The notes: generated by a model from the letters alone, not told the origin. Shown: positions 31,288 through 40,308, counted from the first letter of the stretch. The stretch: DNA of 56,868 bases from Betaproteobacteria bacterium (GCA_018970865.1 JAGWVN010000012.1:1-56868), one strand, 5' to 3'. Numbers and translations are program-made.

Positions 31288-34200
31288 GGATGGCTCTCCG
31301 GGGCGTGCGGCGCGGCCGGATCGGGCGGTGCAGGCGGCCGAGCCGCACCGCCACGCCGGTTGAAGAGCCGGTCGACCACGACATAGAGCACCGGCACCAG
31401 GAAGATGGCGAGCAGCGTGGCGGCCAGCATGCCGCTGAAGACCGTGATCCCCATCGACACCCGCGAGGCCGCCCCCGCTCCGCTGGCGATGATCAGGGGC
31501 ACGACGCCCAGGATGAACGCGAAGGAAGTCATCATGATCGGCCGCAAGCGCAGGCGGGCCGCGCCCAGCGCCGCGCTCACCGCGTCCTGCCCCTGCTCGC
31601 GCAGCATCTTGGCGAACTCGACGATCAGGATCGCGTTCTTCGCCGCCAGACCGATCAGCAGCACCAGACCGATCTGCGAATAGATGTTGTTGGTGAGCCC
31701 CGTGAGGTACAGACCCAGCATCGCGCCGAACACCCCCAGCGGGATCGCGAACAGCACCGCCAGCGGGACGGCCCAGCTCTCGTAGAGCGCGGCGAGGAAC
31801 AGGAACACGAACAGCAGCGCGAGCCCGAAGATCACCGGCGCCTGGCCGGCCGATTCCTTCTCCTGCAGGCTGATGCCCGACCACTCGTAGCCGTAGCCGT
31901 CCGGCAGCTTCTCGGCCGCGAGCCGCTCCATGGCGGCGATTGCCTGACCCGAGCTGTAGCCGGGCGCCGGCTCGCCGCTGATCTCGGCGATGCGGAACAG
32001 GTTGTAGCGGTCGATGAGGGTGGGCGCGCCGGTGGGGGCGGCCTGCACCAGGGAAGACAGCGGCACCATCTGGCCACTGGCCGCGCGCACCTGGAAGGCG
32101 CCGATGGCGGCGATGTCGCCCCGGTAGTCGCTGTCGGCCTGCATCGTCACCTTGTAGGTGCGGCCGAAGCGGTTGAAGTCGTTGATGGTGACGCCGCCCA
32201 GGAAGGTCTGCAGGATGGCGGTGACATCGCTGATCGGCACGCCGAGCTTCTTCGCCTTTTCCCGGTCGATGTCCACCCGGAACGCCGGCACCGCCGGGTT
32301 GAAGGTGGTGTAGACATTGCGCAGTTCGGGCTGCTGGTTGGCGGCAGCCACGAAATCGGTGGCCACCTTCGAGAGCTGCATGGGCGTGGCGCCGGCGCGG
32401 TCCTGCAGCTTGAAGCTGAAGCCGGCCGAGGCGCCAAGGCCCGGCACCGCCGGTGGATTGAGCGCGAGCACCGAGGCCTCGGGCAGGGCGCGCGCCTTCT
32501 TCAGGAAGCCGCCGATGATCGCCCGAAGCTGGGTCTCGGGGCTGGTGCGCTCCTCCCAGGGATCGAGCACCGCCAGGAAAAGGGCGCTGTTCGACTGCAC
32601 CGAGCCGTTCATGAGGTTGAAGCCGTTGATCACGAGCCGCTTGCGCACGCCGGGCGTGGCCGCGAGGATCTCGTCGATGCGGCTGGTGACCTCGATGGTC
32701 CGGTTCATCGAGGCCGCCTGGGGCAACTGCACCGATCCCAGGAAAAACCCCTGGTCTTCCGGCGGCACGAAGGTGCCGGGCACCCGGTTCATGAGCTGCC
32801 AGGTGGCCGCCATCAGCGCCGCCAGCACGGCCATGGCCAGCGCCGCGCGGCGGATCATCACGCCCACGCCCCGCCCGTAGCGCTCGGTGAGCCGATCGAA
32901 GCCGCGGTTGAAGGCGCCGAAGAAGCGCGCCAGCGGGCCGCGCGCCGCGGCATTCTTCGGTCTGAGCAGCAGGGCGCACAGCGCCGGCGTGAGCGAGAGC
33001 GCCACGAAGGCCGACAGGGCGGTGGACACCGCCACGGTGATCGCGAACTGCTTGTACATCACCCCGGCCATGCCGCCCAGGAAGGCCACCGGCACGAACA
33101 CCGCCGCCAGGATCATCGCGATGGCCACCACCGGCCCCGAGACCTCCTCCATCGCCTTGAGGGTCGCCTCGCGCGGCGCGAGACCGCCGTGGTTCATGTG
33201 GTGCTCGACCGCCTCGACCACCACGATCGCATCGTCGACCACGATGCCGATCGCCAGCACCATGCCGAAGAGGGTGAGGGTGTTGATGGTGAAGCCCAGC
33301 AGCGTGAATGCCGCCAGCGCGCCCACCAGCGAGACCGGCACCGCGAGCATCGGAATCAGCGTGGCCCGCCAGCTCTGCAGGAACAGGAACACCACCAGCA
33401 GCACGAGCAGCAGCGCCTCGAAGAAGGTGTGCACCACCTCCTCGAGCGAGGCGGTGATGAACACCGTGTTGTCGTGGATCACCTCGTAGCCGAGGTCCTC
33501 GGGAAACGAGCGCGAGAGCTCGGCCAGTCGTTCGCGAATGAGGCGCGCGGTCTCGATCGCGCTGGCGTCGGGGGTGAGGTTGATCGAGAAGGCGGCCACC
33601 GGCTTGCCGTCGAGCCGCGACTGGAAGAGGTAGTCGCGCGCGCCCATCTCCACCCGGGCGATGTCGCGCAGCCGCACGAAGGAGCCGTCTGGCCGGGAGC
33701 GGATCACGATCGCGCCGAACTCCTCGGGGTCGGCGAGCCGGCCGCGCACCGACACGCTGTACTGGAACTGCTGGTCGCGCGGCGCGGGCATCTGCCCCAC
33801 CTGGCCGGCCGGCGCCTGCAGGTTCTGCTCGCTGACCGCCCGCATGACATCGGCCGGGGTCAGTCCGAAGGAGGCCATGCGGTCGGGCTTGAGCCAGATG
33901 CGCATGCCGAAGTCCGAGCCGAACATCTGGACATTGCCCACGCCCTTGACCCGCTTGAGCGCCTGGATCACATTGATCGACGCATAGTTGCTCAGGAAGA
34001 GCTCGTCGTAGGTGGCCTTGGGCGAGACCAGCGCCGCGTACATCAGCGAGTCGGGACTCTGCTTGCGGGTGCTCAGGCCGGCGGCGATCACCTCGGCCGG
34101 CAGGCGCGAGCTGGCCTGCGAGGCGCGGTTCTGCACCTGCACCGCGGCAATGTCGGGATCAACGCCGAGCGCGAAGGTCACATCCAGCGAATACGAGCCG

Positions 34201-34454
34201 TCGCTCGCGGCGCTGGAGGTCATGTAGAGCATGCCTTCCACGCCGTTGACCTGCTCCTCGATCGGGGTGGCCACCGACTCCTCGACCACCTGGGCATTCG
34301 CGCCGGGATAGACGCCGGCCACCCGAACGGTGGGCAGGGTGATCTGCGGATACTGGGCGATGGGCAGGTTCAGCCCGGCGATCAGGCCGGCCAGCGTGAT
34401 GACGATGGCGGTGACGATGGCCATCACCGGCCGGAAGATGAAGAAGCGCGCCAT
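31284..34454 (-). CDS. RND multidrug efflux permease (AcrB/MexB type)
   Basis: This 1056-aa hydrophobe/amphiphile efflux pump begins MARFFIFRPVMAIVTAIVIT, very like AcrB. LPIAQYPQITLPTVRVAGVYPGA is the first-loop motif, GIVVDDAIVVVEAVEHHM carries the proton-relay aspartates, and GAMLGLYLTGLTNNIYSQIG lies in the second helix block. It is the middle gene of an adaptor-permease-channel operon: 12 nt after the adaptor and overlapping the channel by 4 nt. Export of hydrophobic toxicants or drugs is expected from the family; the range is unknown. Confidence 0.97.
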   Translation of the reverse strand: MARFFIFRPVMAIVTAIVITLAGLIAGLNLPIAQYPQITLPTVRVAGVYPGANAQVVEESVATPIEEQVNGVEGMLYMTSSAASDGSYSLDVTFALGVDPDIAAVQVQNRASQASSRLPAEVIAAGLSTRKQSPDSLMYAALVSPKATYDELFLSNYASINVIQALKRVKGVGNVQMFGSDFGMRIWLKPDRMASFGLTPADVMRAVSEQNLQAPAGQVGQMPAPRDQQFQYSVSVRGRLADPEEFGAIVIRSRPDGSFVRLRDIARVEMGARDYLFQSRLDGKPVAAFSINLTPDASAIETARLIRERLAELSRSFPEDLGYEVIHDNTVFITASLEEVVHTFFEALLLVLLVVFLFLQSWRATLIPMLAVPVSLVGALAAFTLLGFTINTLTLFGMVLAIGIVVDDAIVVVEAVEHHMNHGGLAPREATLKAMEEVSGPVVAIAMILAAVFVPVAFLGGMAGVMYKQFAITVAVSTALSAFVALSLTPALCALLLRPKNAAARGPLARFFGAFNRGFDRLTERYGRGVGVMIRRAALAMAVLAALMAATWQLMNRVPGTFVPPEDQGFFLGSVQLPQAASMNRTIEVTSRIDEILAATPGVRKRLVINGFNLMNGSVQSNSALFLAVLDPWEERTSPETQLRAIIGGFLKKARALPEASVLALNPPAVPGLGASAGFSFKLQDRAGATPMQLSKVATDFVAAANQQPELRNVYTTFNPAVPAFRVDIDREKAKKLGVPISDVTAILQTFLGGVTINDFNRFGRTYKVTMQADSDYRGDIAAIGAFQVRAASGQMVPLSSLVQAAPTGAPTLIDRYNLFRIAEISGEPAPGYSSGQAIAAMERLAAEKLPDGYGYEWSGISLQEKESAGQAPVIFGLALLFVFLFLAALYESWAVPLAVLFAIPLGVFGAMLGLYLTGLTNNIYSQIGLVLLIGLAAKNAILIVEFAKMLREQGQDAVSAALGAARLRLRPIMMTSFAFILGVVPLIIASGAGAASRVSMGITVFSGMLAATLLAIFLVPVLYVVVDRLFNRRGGAARPPAPPDPAAPHAPESHP

Positions 34455-34466
34455 GATCGAGCCGGC

Positions 34467-35747
34467 TCAGGGCTTGGCCGTCGGCGCAGCGCCGGCCGCG
34501 GCGGGCGCCGGCTTTCCGGGCCCGGCCACGGCCTCGGAGGCCTTCAGCGGCACCAGGGCCCGCGGCGCCACCACGGTGCCGGGACGCGCGGCCTGCAGAC
34601 CATCGACGACGATGCGCTCGCCGGCCTTGAGCCCGCCGGTCACCAGCCAGTTCTCGCCGCTGCGCGCGCCGAGTTCGACAGCGCGCTGCTCGACCTTGTC
34701 GCCCTCGCCGACCACCATCAGGAACTGCCGGCCGAGCATCTCGCCGACCGCCTTCTGCGGCACCAGCAGCGCGTTCTCCAGGGTGTCGTGGGGGATGCGC
34801 ACCCGCGCGCTCATGCCGACACGCAGCATGTCGGCCGGATTCGGGAAGACCGCCCGCAGGGTGAGCGTGCCGGTGCCCGCGTCGAGCGCGCGGTCGGCGA
34901 AATCGATGCGGCCTGCCTGGGGATAGACGCTGCCATCGGCCAGCACCAGGCGAACCGCGCGGCGCATCACCGACTCGCGGCTCGCGGGCGCGCCCGCAGC
35001 GCCGCGCATCACCGCGAGATAGTCGGTCTCGGGAATGTTGAAGTACGCCACCATCGGGTCGCGGGTGGAGACCGTCACCAGCACGGTCTGCCCCGCCGAG
35101 GCCAGGCCGCCGACCTCGACCTTCTGCAGTCCGACCAGCCCCGCCATCGGCGAGCGCACCTCGGTGTAGCTGCGCTCCAGTCGCGCCGACTCCAGCGCCG
35201 CCTGCCGGGCATCGACAACCGCCTTCACCTGCCGCTCCTGGGCGACCGTCTGCTCGTAGGTCTGGCGCGGGATGGCGTTGTCCTTGAGCAGGGGCGCGTA
35301 GCGCTCGACATCCTGGCGAACCCGCGCGAGATTGGCCTGTGCCTCGGCCAGATTGGCCTGCGCCGAGGCGATCGCCTCGTCATAGGGCCGCGCGTCGAGC
35401 ACGAACAGCAGATCGCCGGCCTTCACCGGCTGACCGGGCGCGAAGCCGATGCGGGTGACGATCCCCGAGGCCCGGGGGCGCAGTTCCACCTCGCGCAAGG
35501 CCTTCACCTCGGTGACGATCTCGGTGAACAGGGTGGTGGACTGGGGGGTGACGGTCATCACGGTCACCTCGGGGGGCGGCGGCGCCGGCGGGGCGGCGGT
35601 CTTGCCGGTGCCGGCCTGTTCGCGGCCACAGGCCACCAGGATGAGACTCAGCAGCAGCAGGCCGGCGCGATGGCGGATGCTCGCTGCGGCCGAGTGACGG
35701 CTCGCCCGAGGCTGCATGGGGCGCGGGGTCGGGAGCGTAGGGGTCAT
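34467..35747 (-). CDS. RND periplasmic adaptor lipoprotein (AcrA/MexA type)
   Basis: The 426-aa membrane-fusion lipoprotein has signal peptide LLLLSLILVACG with the lipobox cysteine. It is followed by the lipoyl domain (REVELRPRASGIVTRIGF), a coiled-coil hairpin rich in Ala/Gln/Glu (about 130-205), and beta-barrel and membrane-proximal domains. The C-terminal tail is low-complexity Ala/Pro. ATG 35747 has AGGA upstream; ATG 35717 is an alternative. A TATACT on the minus strand (35828-35833) may be its -10 box, but no good -35 matches. No local TetR-type repressor is seen, unlike many acrAB operons. Confidence 0.95.
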   Translation of the reverse strand: MTPTLPTPRPMQPRASRHSAAASIRHRAGLLLLSLILVACGREQAGTGKTAAPPAPPPPEVTVMTVTPQSTTLFTEIVTEVKALREVELRPRASGIVTRIGFAPGQPVKAGDLLFVLDARPYDEAIASAQANLAEAQANLARVRQDVERYAPLLKDNAIPRQTYEQTVAQERQVKAVVDARQAALESARLERSYTEVRSPMAGLVGLQKVEVGGLASAGQTVLVTVSTRDPMVAYFNIPETDYLAVMRGAAGAPASRESVMRRAVRLVLADGSVYPQAGRIDFADRALDAGTGTLTLRAVFPNPADMLRVGMSARVRIPHDTLENALLVPQKAVGEMLGRQFLMVVGEGDKVEQRAVELGARSGENWLVTGGLKAGERIVVDGLQAARPGTVVAPRALVPLKASEAVAGPGKPAPAAAGAAPTAKP

Positions 35748-35958
35748 CGGGGATCCTGGAGAAGGCGGCTCGCCGGGGGGAAGCGGCGTCCGGCGGAGAC
35801 GCAGGGATCGTGCAAACGGGCGGCGGCAGTATAGCGGCAGACGGCCTGCGCAGCGGCAGTCGGCAGGCCATGAAGCGGACGCCCGCGGCCCGCGCCCGGG
35901 GCGGCAGGCGGGCAGCGACGCTCAGCCTTGGTTAGGATGCGTGCTTCACGCCCCCGCC

Positions 35959-37398
35959 ATGACCGACACCGACCCGAGGCTTCGCTTCTTCGCGCTCTTC
36001 AGCGCGGTGATGCTGCCGATGTTCCTCGCCGCGGTCGACCAGACCCTGCTCGCGCTGGCCACGCCGGCGATCGCGGCGGAGTTCGACGAGCGCGATGCCA
36101 CCTCCTGGCTGGCTACCGGCTACCTGCTGGCATCGGTCTCGATGGTGCCGCTCTATGGCCGTCTGGCCGACCGCTTCGGTCGGCGTCGCCTGCTCGGCGT
36201 GGCGCTGGGCGTGTTCAGCCTCGGCGCGCTCGCCTGCCTGGTCGCGCCCACGCTGCCGGCGCTGGTGGCGGCGCGCGCCCTGCAGGGTGCGGGTGGCGCC
36301 GGCCTGATGAGCCTGTCGCACGCGCTGATCGGCGAGGTGCTTGCGCCGCGTGAGCGGGCCCGCTATCAGGTCTTCTTCGCGATGGTCTTCGCCAGCGCCA
36401 GCCTGATGGGCCCGCTGCTCGGCGGCATCGTGGTCGAACTGGTGAGCTGGCGATGGCTGTTCGCGGCCACGCTGCCGCTGTGCGCCTTCGCCGGCTGGCG
36501 CCTCGCCCGTCTTCGGCACACGCCACCGCCACTCGACTCCCGCGGCCGGATCGATGTGCGCGGTGGCCTGCTGTTCGTGGCAGCCACCGGCCTGAGCCTG
36601 TGGCTGATGTCGCGCCCCGGCGCCGCCTCGGTGCTGGGCAGCGCCGCCCTGATCGGCTGCGTGGTGCTGGCCGCGGCGCTGTGGGGGCTGCTGTGGCGCC
36701 TCGGTCGGCGGGTCGCCCAGCCCTATCTGCCGCTGGAGCTGCTGCGCATGCCGGTGATGCGCCATGCCGCCTTCGCCACCCTGGCCAACGCCGCGGCCTC
36801 ATTCGCGCTGGTGTTCTACCTGCCGGCCTACCTGCAATGGATTCTCGGCACCAGCGCGGCGCAGTCGGGGCTGCTGCTGCTGCCCTTCACCGGCGGCTCG
36901 CTGCTCGGCGCGTCGCTGGCCGGTCGCATCGTGCTGCACACCGGCCGCACCCGTGAGCCGCCGATGCTCGGGCTGCTGATCGGCGCGCTGTGCCTGGCGG
37001 GGCTGGGCCTCGCGCCGCCGTCGCGACTGCTGGTCATGGTGCTGGGCGGCTTCACCGGCGTGGGGCTGGGCATGGTGATGGCGGTCACGCAGATCATCAG
37101 CCAGGTGGCCGCCGGTCCGGCCCGCCTGGGCGCGGCGGCCGCGGTGATCTCGCTGTCGCGCAATCTCGGCGCGGCCACCGGTTCGGCGGCCTTCGGCGCC
37201 ATCGCCTTCAGCCGGCTGGCGCCGGGCACGGGGCTTGGCGGCGGGGTGGCCAGCGCCGCGGAATCGGTCGGCTTCTCGCTGGCCTTCCTGGCTGCGGCCG
37301 CGATCTGCCTGGCCGGCGCCTGGTCGGCCTCCCGCCTGCCCCGCGACCGGCTCGGCGCCGAACCCACCGGCGGCGGCGCGCCGCGCCGCGATCGATGA
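35959..37398 (+). CDS. MFS transporter, DHA2 (14-helix) drug:H+ antiporter type
   Basis: The 479-aa inner-membrane exporter has motif A as YGRLADRFGRRRLLG between helices 2 and 3. AAVDQTLLALATPAIAAEF in helix 1 is the DHA2-type signature (DxTxxxxAxP). Hydrophobic segments continue to the end, consistent with about 14 helices. I chose ATG 35959; upstream in-frame sequence lies in the divergent promoter region of the RND operon. Its stop overlaps the next gene's ATG (ATGA). The substrate is unknown. Confidence 0.9.
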   Translation: MTDTDPRLRFFALFSAVMLPMFLAAVDQTLLALATPAIAAEFDERDATSWLATGYLLASVSMVPLYGRLADRFGRRRLLGVALGVFSLGALACLVAPTLPALVAARALQGAGGAGLMSLSHALIGEVLAPRERARYQVFFAMVFASASLMGPLLGGIVVELVSWRWLFAATLPLCAFAGWRLARLRHTPPPLDSRGRIDVRGGLLFVAATGLSLWLMSRPGAASVLGSAALIGCVVLAAALWGLLWRLGRRVAQPYLPLELLRMPVMRHAAFATLANAAASFALVFYLPAYLQWILGTSAAQSGLLLLPFTGGSLLGASLAGRIVLHTGRTREPPMLGLLIGALCLAGLGLAPPSRLLVMVLGGFTGVGLGMVMAVTQIISQVAAGPARLGAAAAVISLSRNLGAATGSAAFGAIAFSRLAPGTGLGGGVASAAESVGFSLAFLAAAAICLAGAWSASRLPRDRLGAEPTGGGAPRRDR

Positions 37399-38432
37399 GC
37401 ATCCCCCCGGCCGGCCGCGACAGCGATCCGATCTTCATGCGGGCCGCGCTCGAGCAGGCCCGCCACGCCTATGTGCAGGGCGAGGTGCCGGTGGGCGCGG
37501 TGGTGGTTCTCGAGGGCAGGGTGATTGCCACCGGCTGCAACCAGCCCATCGGCGAGCATGACCCCACCGCCCATGCCGAGATCCGCGCCCTTCGCCAGGC
37601 GGCGCAGGTGCTCGGCAACTATCGGCTGCCGGGCTGCGAGCTCTTCGTCACCCTGGAACCCTGCGCGATGTGCGCGGGGGCGATCCAGCACGCGCGCATC
37701 GCCCGGCTGGTCTGGGGGGCGCCCGATCCCAAGACCGGCGCCTGCGGCAGCGTGCTCGACCTCATGGCCGAGCCGCGACTGAACCACCATTGCGCGGTCA
37801 CCGGCGGGGTGCTGGCCGATGAATGCGGCACGCTGCTGCGCAACTTCTTTGCCGAGCGGCGCCAGCGGCGCGCGCCCGCGGCAAGCTTTCCGCCGCTGCT
37901 TGGCCGGCGACCGCTGCGCGGCCCACGCCTGGTCCTCGAGCCGCTGGGGAGCGCCCACGCCGAGGCCTTCTGGCCGATGCTGTCCGATCCGGCCTTCGAT
38001 CCGGATGGCGATCCGCCACCGGCGTCGCTGGTCTGGCTGGAAGAGTCTCTGCGCCAGCGGGAGACGCGGCGCTCGGTCGATGGCCGGCTCGCGATCCTCG
38101 ACTGGGCGATGCGCCTTTCCGACAGCGGCGAGTATCTGGGTCGGGCTCAGGCCACGATCACCGGCGATCGCCAGGCGGTGGTCCGTTGCGCCGTGATGCC
38201 CTCCAGGCGGCGGGAAGGCTGGGCCACCGAGGCGCTGAGCTGCGTGCTGGAGGAACTGACCGGGGAGGCTGGCGCGACCCGAATCTGGGCCATGGCTCGT
38301 CCGGGCGAGGCGGCTGCCGAGCGGCTGCTCAACCGCCTGGGGTTCGCGCCCGCGGGGCGCGAGGGCTATCCCCTGGATGACGCGGTGAGCGGCGCGCGGC
38401 TGTTCAGCCGGCCGGGCCGCGTCACCGGCTGA
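37395..38432 (+). CDS. tadA: tRNA adenosine deaminase TadA fused to a C-terminal GNAT-like domain
   Basis: Residues 1-157 are a complete TadA, which deaminates A34 to inosine in tRNA-Arg(ACG). Zinc ligands and proton donor are H60 and E62 in TAHAEIRA and C90/C93 in EPCAMCAGAI; the end RNFFAERR is also typical. The frame continues without a stop into about 188 more residues. These begin with GPRLVLEPLGSAHAEAFWPML and include RREGWATEALSCVLEEL and AERLLNRLGFAPAGRE, a RimJ/RimL-like GNAT pattern. The acetyl-CoA loop is imperfect, so activity of this half is uncertain. Ordinary TadA is about 150-180 aa. Confidence 0.88.
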   Translation: MSIPPAGRDSDPIFMRAALEQARHAYVQGEVPVGAVVVLEGRVIATGCNQPIGEHDPTAHAEIRALRQAAQVLGNYRLPGCELFVTLEPCAMCAGAIQHARIARLVWGAPDPKTGACGSVLDLMAEPRLNHHCAVTGGVLADECGTLLRNFFAERRQRRAPAASFPPLLGRRPLRGPRLVLEPLGSAHAEAFWPMLSDPAFDPDGDPPPASLVWLEESLRQRETRRSVDGRLAILDWAMRLSDSGEYLGRAQATITGDRQAVVRCAVMPSRRREGWATEALSCVLEELTGEAGATRIWAMARPGEAAAERLLNRLGFAPAGREGYPLDDAVSGARLFSRPGRVTG

Positions 38433-38437
38433 TCAGA

Positions 38438-39223
38438 TCACTGGATCTTGGCCTTGGCGCGGAGATCCTTCTGGAGCTCCTGGATGCGGCGACGCTCGAG
38501 TTCCTGCTGGATCTGCGGCTTGACCTGCTCCAGCGGCGGCGCCTTGGCTTCCCGCACATCATCCAGACGGATCACATGCCAGCCGAACTGGGTCTGCACC
38601 GGGGTCTCGGTGAACTTGCCCTTCTCGAGCTTGCTCATCGCATCGGCGAAGGGCTTCACGAAGGTGGAGGGCACATTCCAGTCGAGATCGCCGCCATTGG
38701 CGGCCGAACCGGTGTCCTTCGACTGCTTGACCAGATCCTCGAACTTCGCGCCCTTCTTGAGGTCGGCGATGATCTGCTTGGCCGCGTCTTCCTTCTCGAC
38801 CAGGATGTGCCGGGCACGGTATTCCTTGTCGGCCTGACCCTTGATCGCCTTGTCGTACTCGGCCTTGATGTCGGCGTCGGTGATCGGGTTGGTCTTGAAG
38901 TGGTCGCGGATGACCGCCCGGATGAGGATTTCCTGGCGCGAGGTGTCGAGCTGGCGCTGGACCTCGGTGTTGCGCAGCAGGCCGCGACGCTCGGCCTCCT
39001 GGGCGAAGATCTCGCGGGCGATCAGCTCTTCGCGGACCGCGGCCCGCAGCTCGGGGGAATCGGGCCTGCCCTGGGCTGCCAGCGCGGCCACGAACTCGTC
39101 GACCTTCTGCTTGGGGATGGGCTTGTTGTTGACGATGGCGGCGTTCTGGGCCCACGCGGCGGTCAGCGACAGGGCCAGCGCGGCGCCAACGGCGGCCCTG
39201 GCGCAGGAACGGGTAAAGCTCAT
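38438..39223 (-). CDS. Periplasmic peptidyl-prolyl cis-trans isomerase (PpiC/parvulin, SurA-like)
   Basis: The 261-aa exported foldase has signal peptide SCARAAVGAALALSLTAAWAQ. A charged helical chaperone region (about 28-130) resembles SurA_N. A parvulin domain (about 135-235) has ARHILVEKEDAAKQIIADLKKGAKFEDL, NGGDLDW and FGWHVIRLDDV. It helps fold outer-membrane or secreted proteins. bolA and yciB lie upstream on the same strand, the common betaproteobacterial order yciB-bolA-ppiC. It is convergent with the tadA fusion, 5 nt apart. Confidence 0.94.
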   Translation of the reverse strand: MSFTRSCARAAVGAALALSLTAAWAQNAAIVNNKPIPKQKVDEFVAALAAQGRPDSPELRAAVREELIAREIFAQEAERRGLLRNTEVQRQLDTSRQEILIRAVIRDHFKTNPITDADIKAEYDKAIKGQADKEYRARHILVEKEDAAKQIIADLKKGAKFEDLVKQSKDTGSAANGGDLDWNVPSTFVKPFADAMSKLEKGKFTETPVQTQFGWHVIRLDDVREAKAPPLEQVKPQIQQELERRRIQELQKDLRAKAKIQ

Positions 39224-39235
39224 GGGGTGGGATCC

Positions 39236-39517
39236 TCAGTTTGGCGGGCCGGCCTCGTCGGGCGAGCGCGCTTCGATGGCGAGCGCGTGGATGCGGTGAG
39301 GCATCCAGTCGCGGACGGAATCATACACAAGGCGGTGTCGGGCCACGGTGCGCAGACCGGCGAACGCGGCGCTCACCACCCGCACCCGGAAATGACCCGC
39401 GCCACCGCTCGCCCCGGCGTGCCCGGCGTGCAGATGGCTTTCGTCGATGAGCTCGATCCGGGCATCGGGCAGCGCGGCTGCGAGCCGGGCCCGGATCTCG
39501 TCGGGCTCAGGACGCAT
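39236..39517 (-). CDS. bolA: BolA family protein
   Basis: The 93-aa protein has the BolA fold: early helix IRARLAAALPDARIELIDES, then HLHAGHAG (likely Fe-S/metal ligand histidines), FRVRVVSAAFAGLRTVARHRLVYD and IHALAIEARSP, all family-typical. BolA proteins pair with monothiol glutaredoxins in iron-sulfur handling and can bind DNA. Its 5' end overlaps the yciB stop by 11 nt. Confidence 0.93.
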   Translation of the reverse strand: MRPEPDEIRARLAAALPDARIELIDESHLHAGHAGASGGAGHFRVRVVSAAFAGLRTVARHRLVYDSVRDWMPHRIHALAIEARSPDEAGPPN

Positions 39518-40049
39518 CGCCGTCTTCCTGGATGTGACGACCCAGCCAGAGCGCCTGCAGGATCACGAAGCCGACGGTCAGCCCGAGGGAACCGAACAGC
39601 TTGAAGTTGACCCAGGTGTCGGTGCTGAAGCCGTAGGCGACCCACAGGTTGAGCACCGCCTGCAGCACGAAGAAGCCCGCCCAGGCGTAATTCAGGCGGG
39701 TCCAGATCGGTTCCGGCAGCTTGATCTGCTTGCCGAGCATGAGCTGGATGAGGTTGCGGCCGCGGATCAGGCGCGCGCCGAGGAGGGCTGCCGCGAAGGC
39801 CCCGTAGAGCACCGTGGGCTTCCACTTGATGAAGGTCTCGTCGCGCAGGAAGAGGGTCATGCCACCGAAGATCACGATGATGCCCAGGCTGGTCCACTGC
39901 ATGGGCTCGATCGGCTGTCGTCGCAGGCGCAGCCAGCCGATCTGGCCCAGGCTCGCGGCGATGGCCACCGCGGTGGCCACATAAATGTCGGTGGTCTTGT
40001 AGGCCGCGAAGAACAGCAGAACCGGCAGGAGGTCGAAAAGAAGTTTCAT
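39507..40049 (-). CDS. yciB: Inner-membrane protein YciB (septation protein A family)
   Basis: The 180-aa polytopic protein begins MKLLFDLLPVLLFFAAYK, the family start. It continues with IGWLRLRRQPIEPMQWTSL, FGGMTLFLRDETFIKWKPTVLY and a C-terminal WVNFKLFGSLGLTVGF segment, giving about five membrane helices. It is linked to cell-envelope integrity and septation. It is the first gene of the yciB-bolA-ppiC set and diverges from a small basic-protein gene. Confidence 0.95.
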   Translation of the reverse strand: MKLLFDLLPVLLFFAAYKTTDIYVATAVAIAASLGQIGWLRLRRQPIEPMQWTSLGIIVIFGGMTLFLRDETFIKWKPTVLYGAFAAALLGARLIRGRNLIQLMLGKQIKLPEPIWTRLNYAWAGFFVLQAVLNLWVAYGFSTDTWVNFKLFGSLGLTVGFVILQALWLGRHIQEDGDAS

Positions 40050-40105
40050 GCCGCGAGTGTAGCGCGGGCCGGGTGGACCGGCGCTGCGCCCCTGCTGGCA
40101 TGGGC

Positions 40106-40111
40106 TATACT
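40106..40111 (+). promoter_or_regulatory. Candidate -10 box for the 42-aa protein gene
   Basis: TATACT lies 34 nt before the ATG at 40145, a reasonable distance for a transcript start near 40118. No convincing -35 box is seen at the right spacing, so this is a tentative call. Confidence 0.35.
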
Positions 40112-40144
40112 CGCGGGCTTTGCCCGGACCCCACGGAGAACGCC

Positions 40145-40273
40145 ATGGCCGATCGTACCCGCACCCGCCGCAACACCCTCGAGCGGCGCTGCCTGCCCAA
40201 GTCGCTCAAGCGCCTGTTCAAGGGCTCGGGCAAGCCCATCTTCCGCATGCTGGAAAAGATCAAGAAGGCCTGA
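40145..40273 (+). CDS. Small basic protein, 42 aa, function unknown
   Basis: This short gene encodes 42 residues, very rich in Lys/Arg (about 16 of 42), with RTRRNTLERRC near the start and a LKRLFKGSGKPIF core. It is predicted soluble or RNA/membrane-surface binding, with no signal peptide. Support comes from CACGGAG 8-13 nt before the ATG, a TATACT box upstream, and strong G/C at wobble positions like neighbouring genes. I do not recognise the family. It lies between divergent yciB and convergent msrB; an inverted repeat follows its stop. Confidence 0.6.
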   Translation: MADRTRTRRNTLERRCLPKSLKRLFKGSGKPIFRMLEKIKKA

Positions 40274-40281
40274 CAGCCGTC

Positions 40282-40308
40282 GCCTGCGGATGGCCAGCGG
40301 CCGCAGGC
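40282..40308 (+). terminator. Inverted repeat after the small basic-protein gene
   Basis: An 8-bp perfect stem GCCTGCGG / CCGCAGGC (40282-40289 with 40301-40308) with an 11-nt loop begins 9 nt after the stop. No T-run follows, so it may be a 3'-end stabiliser or Rho-associated hairpin rather than an intrinsic terminator. Confidence 0.4.

Noticed and set aside
31170-35834. A 1554-codon open frame on the plus strand opposite the RND operon
   Set aside because: No recognisable domain and a His/Arg/Gly/Glu-rich shadow composition; the minus strand carries complete AcrA, AcrB and OprM-type proteins.
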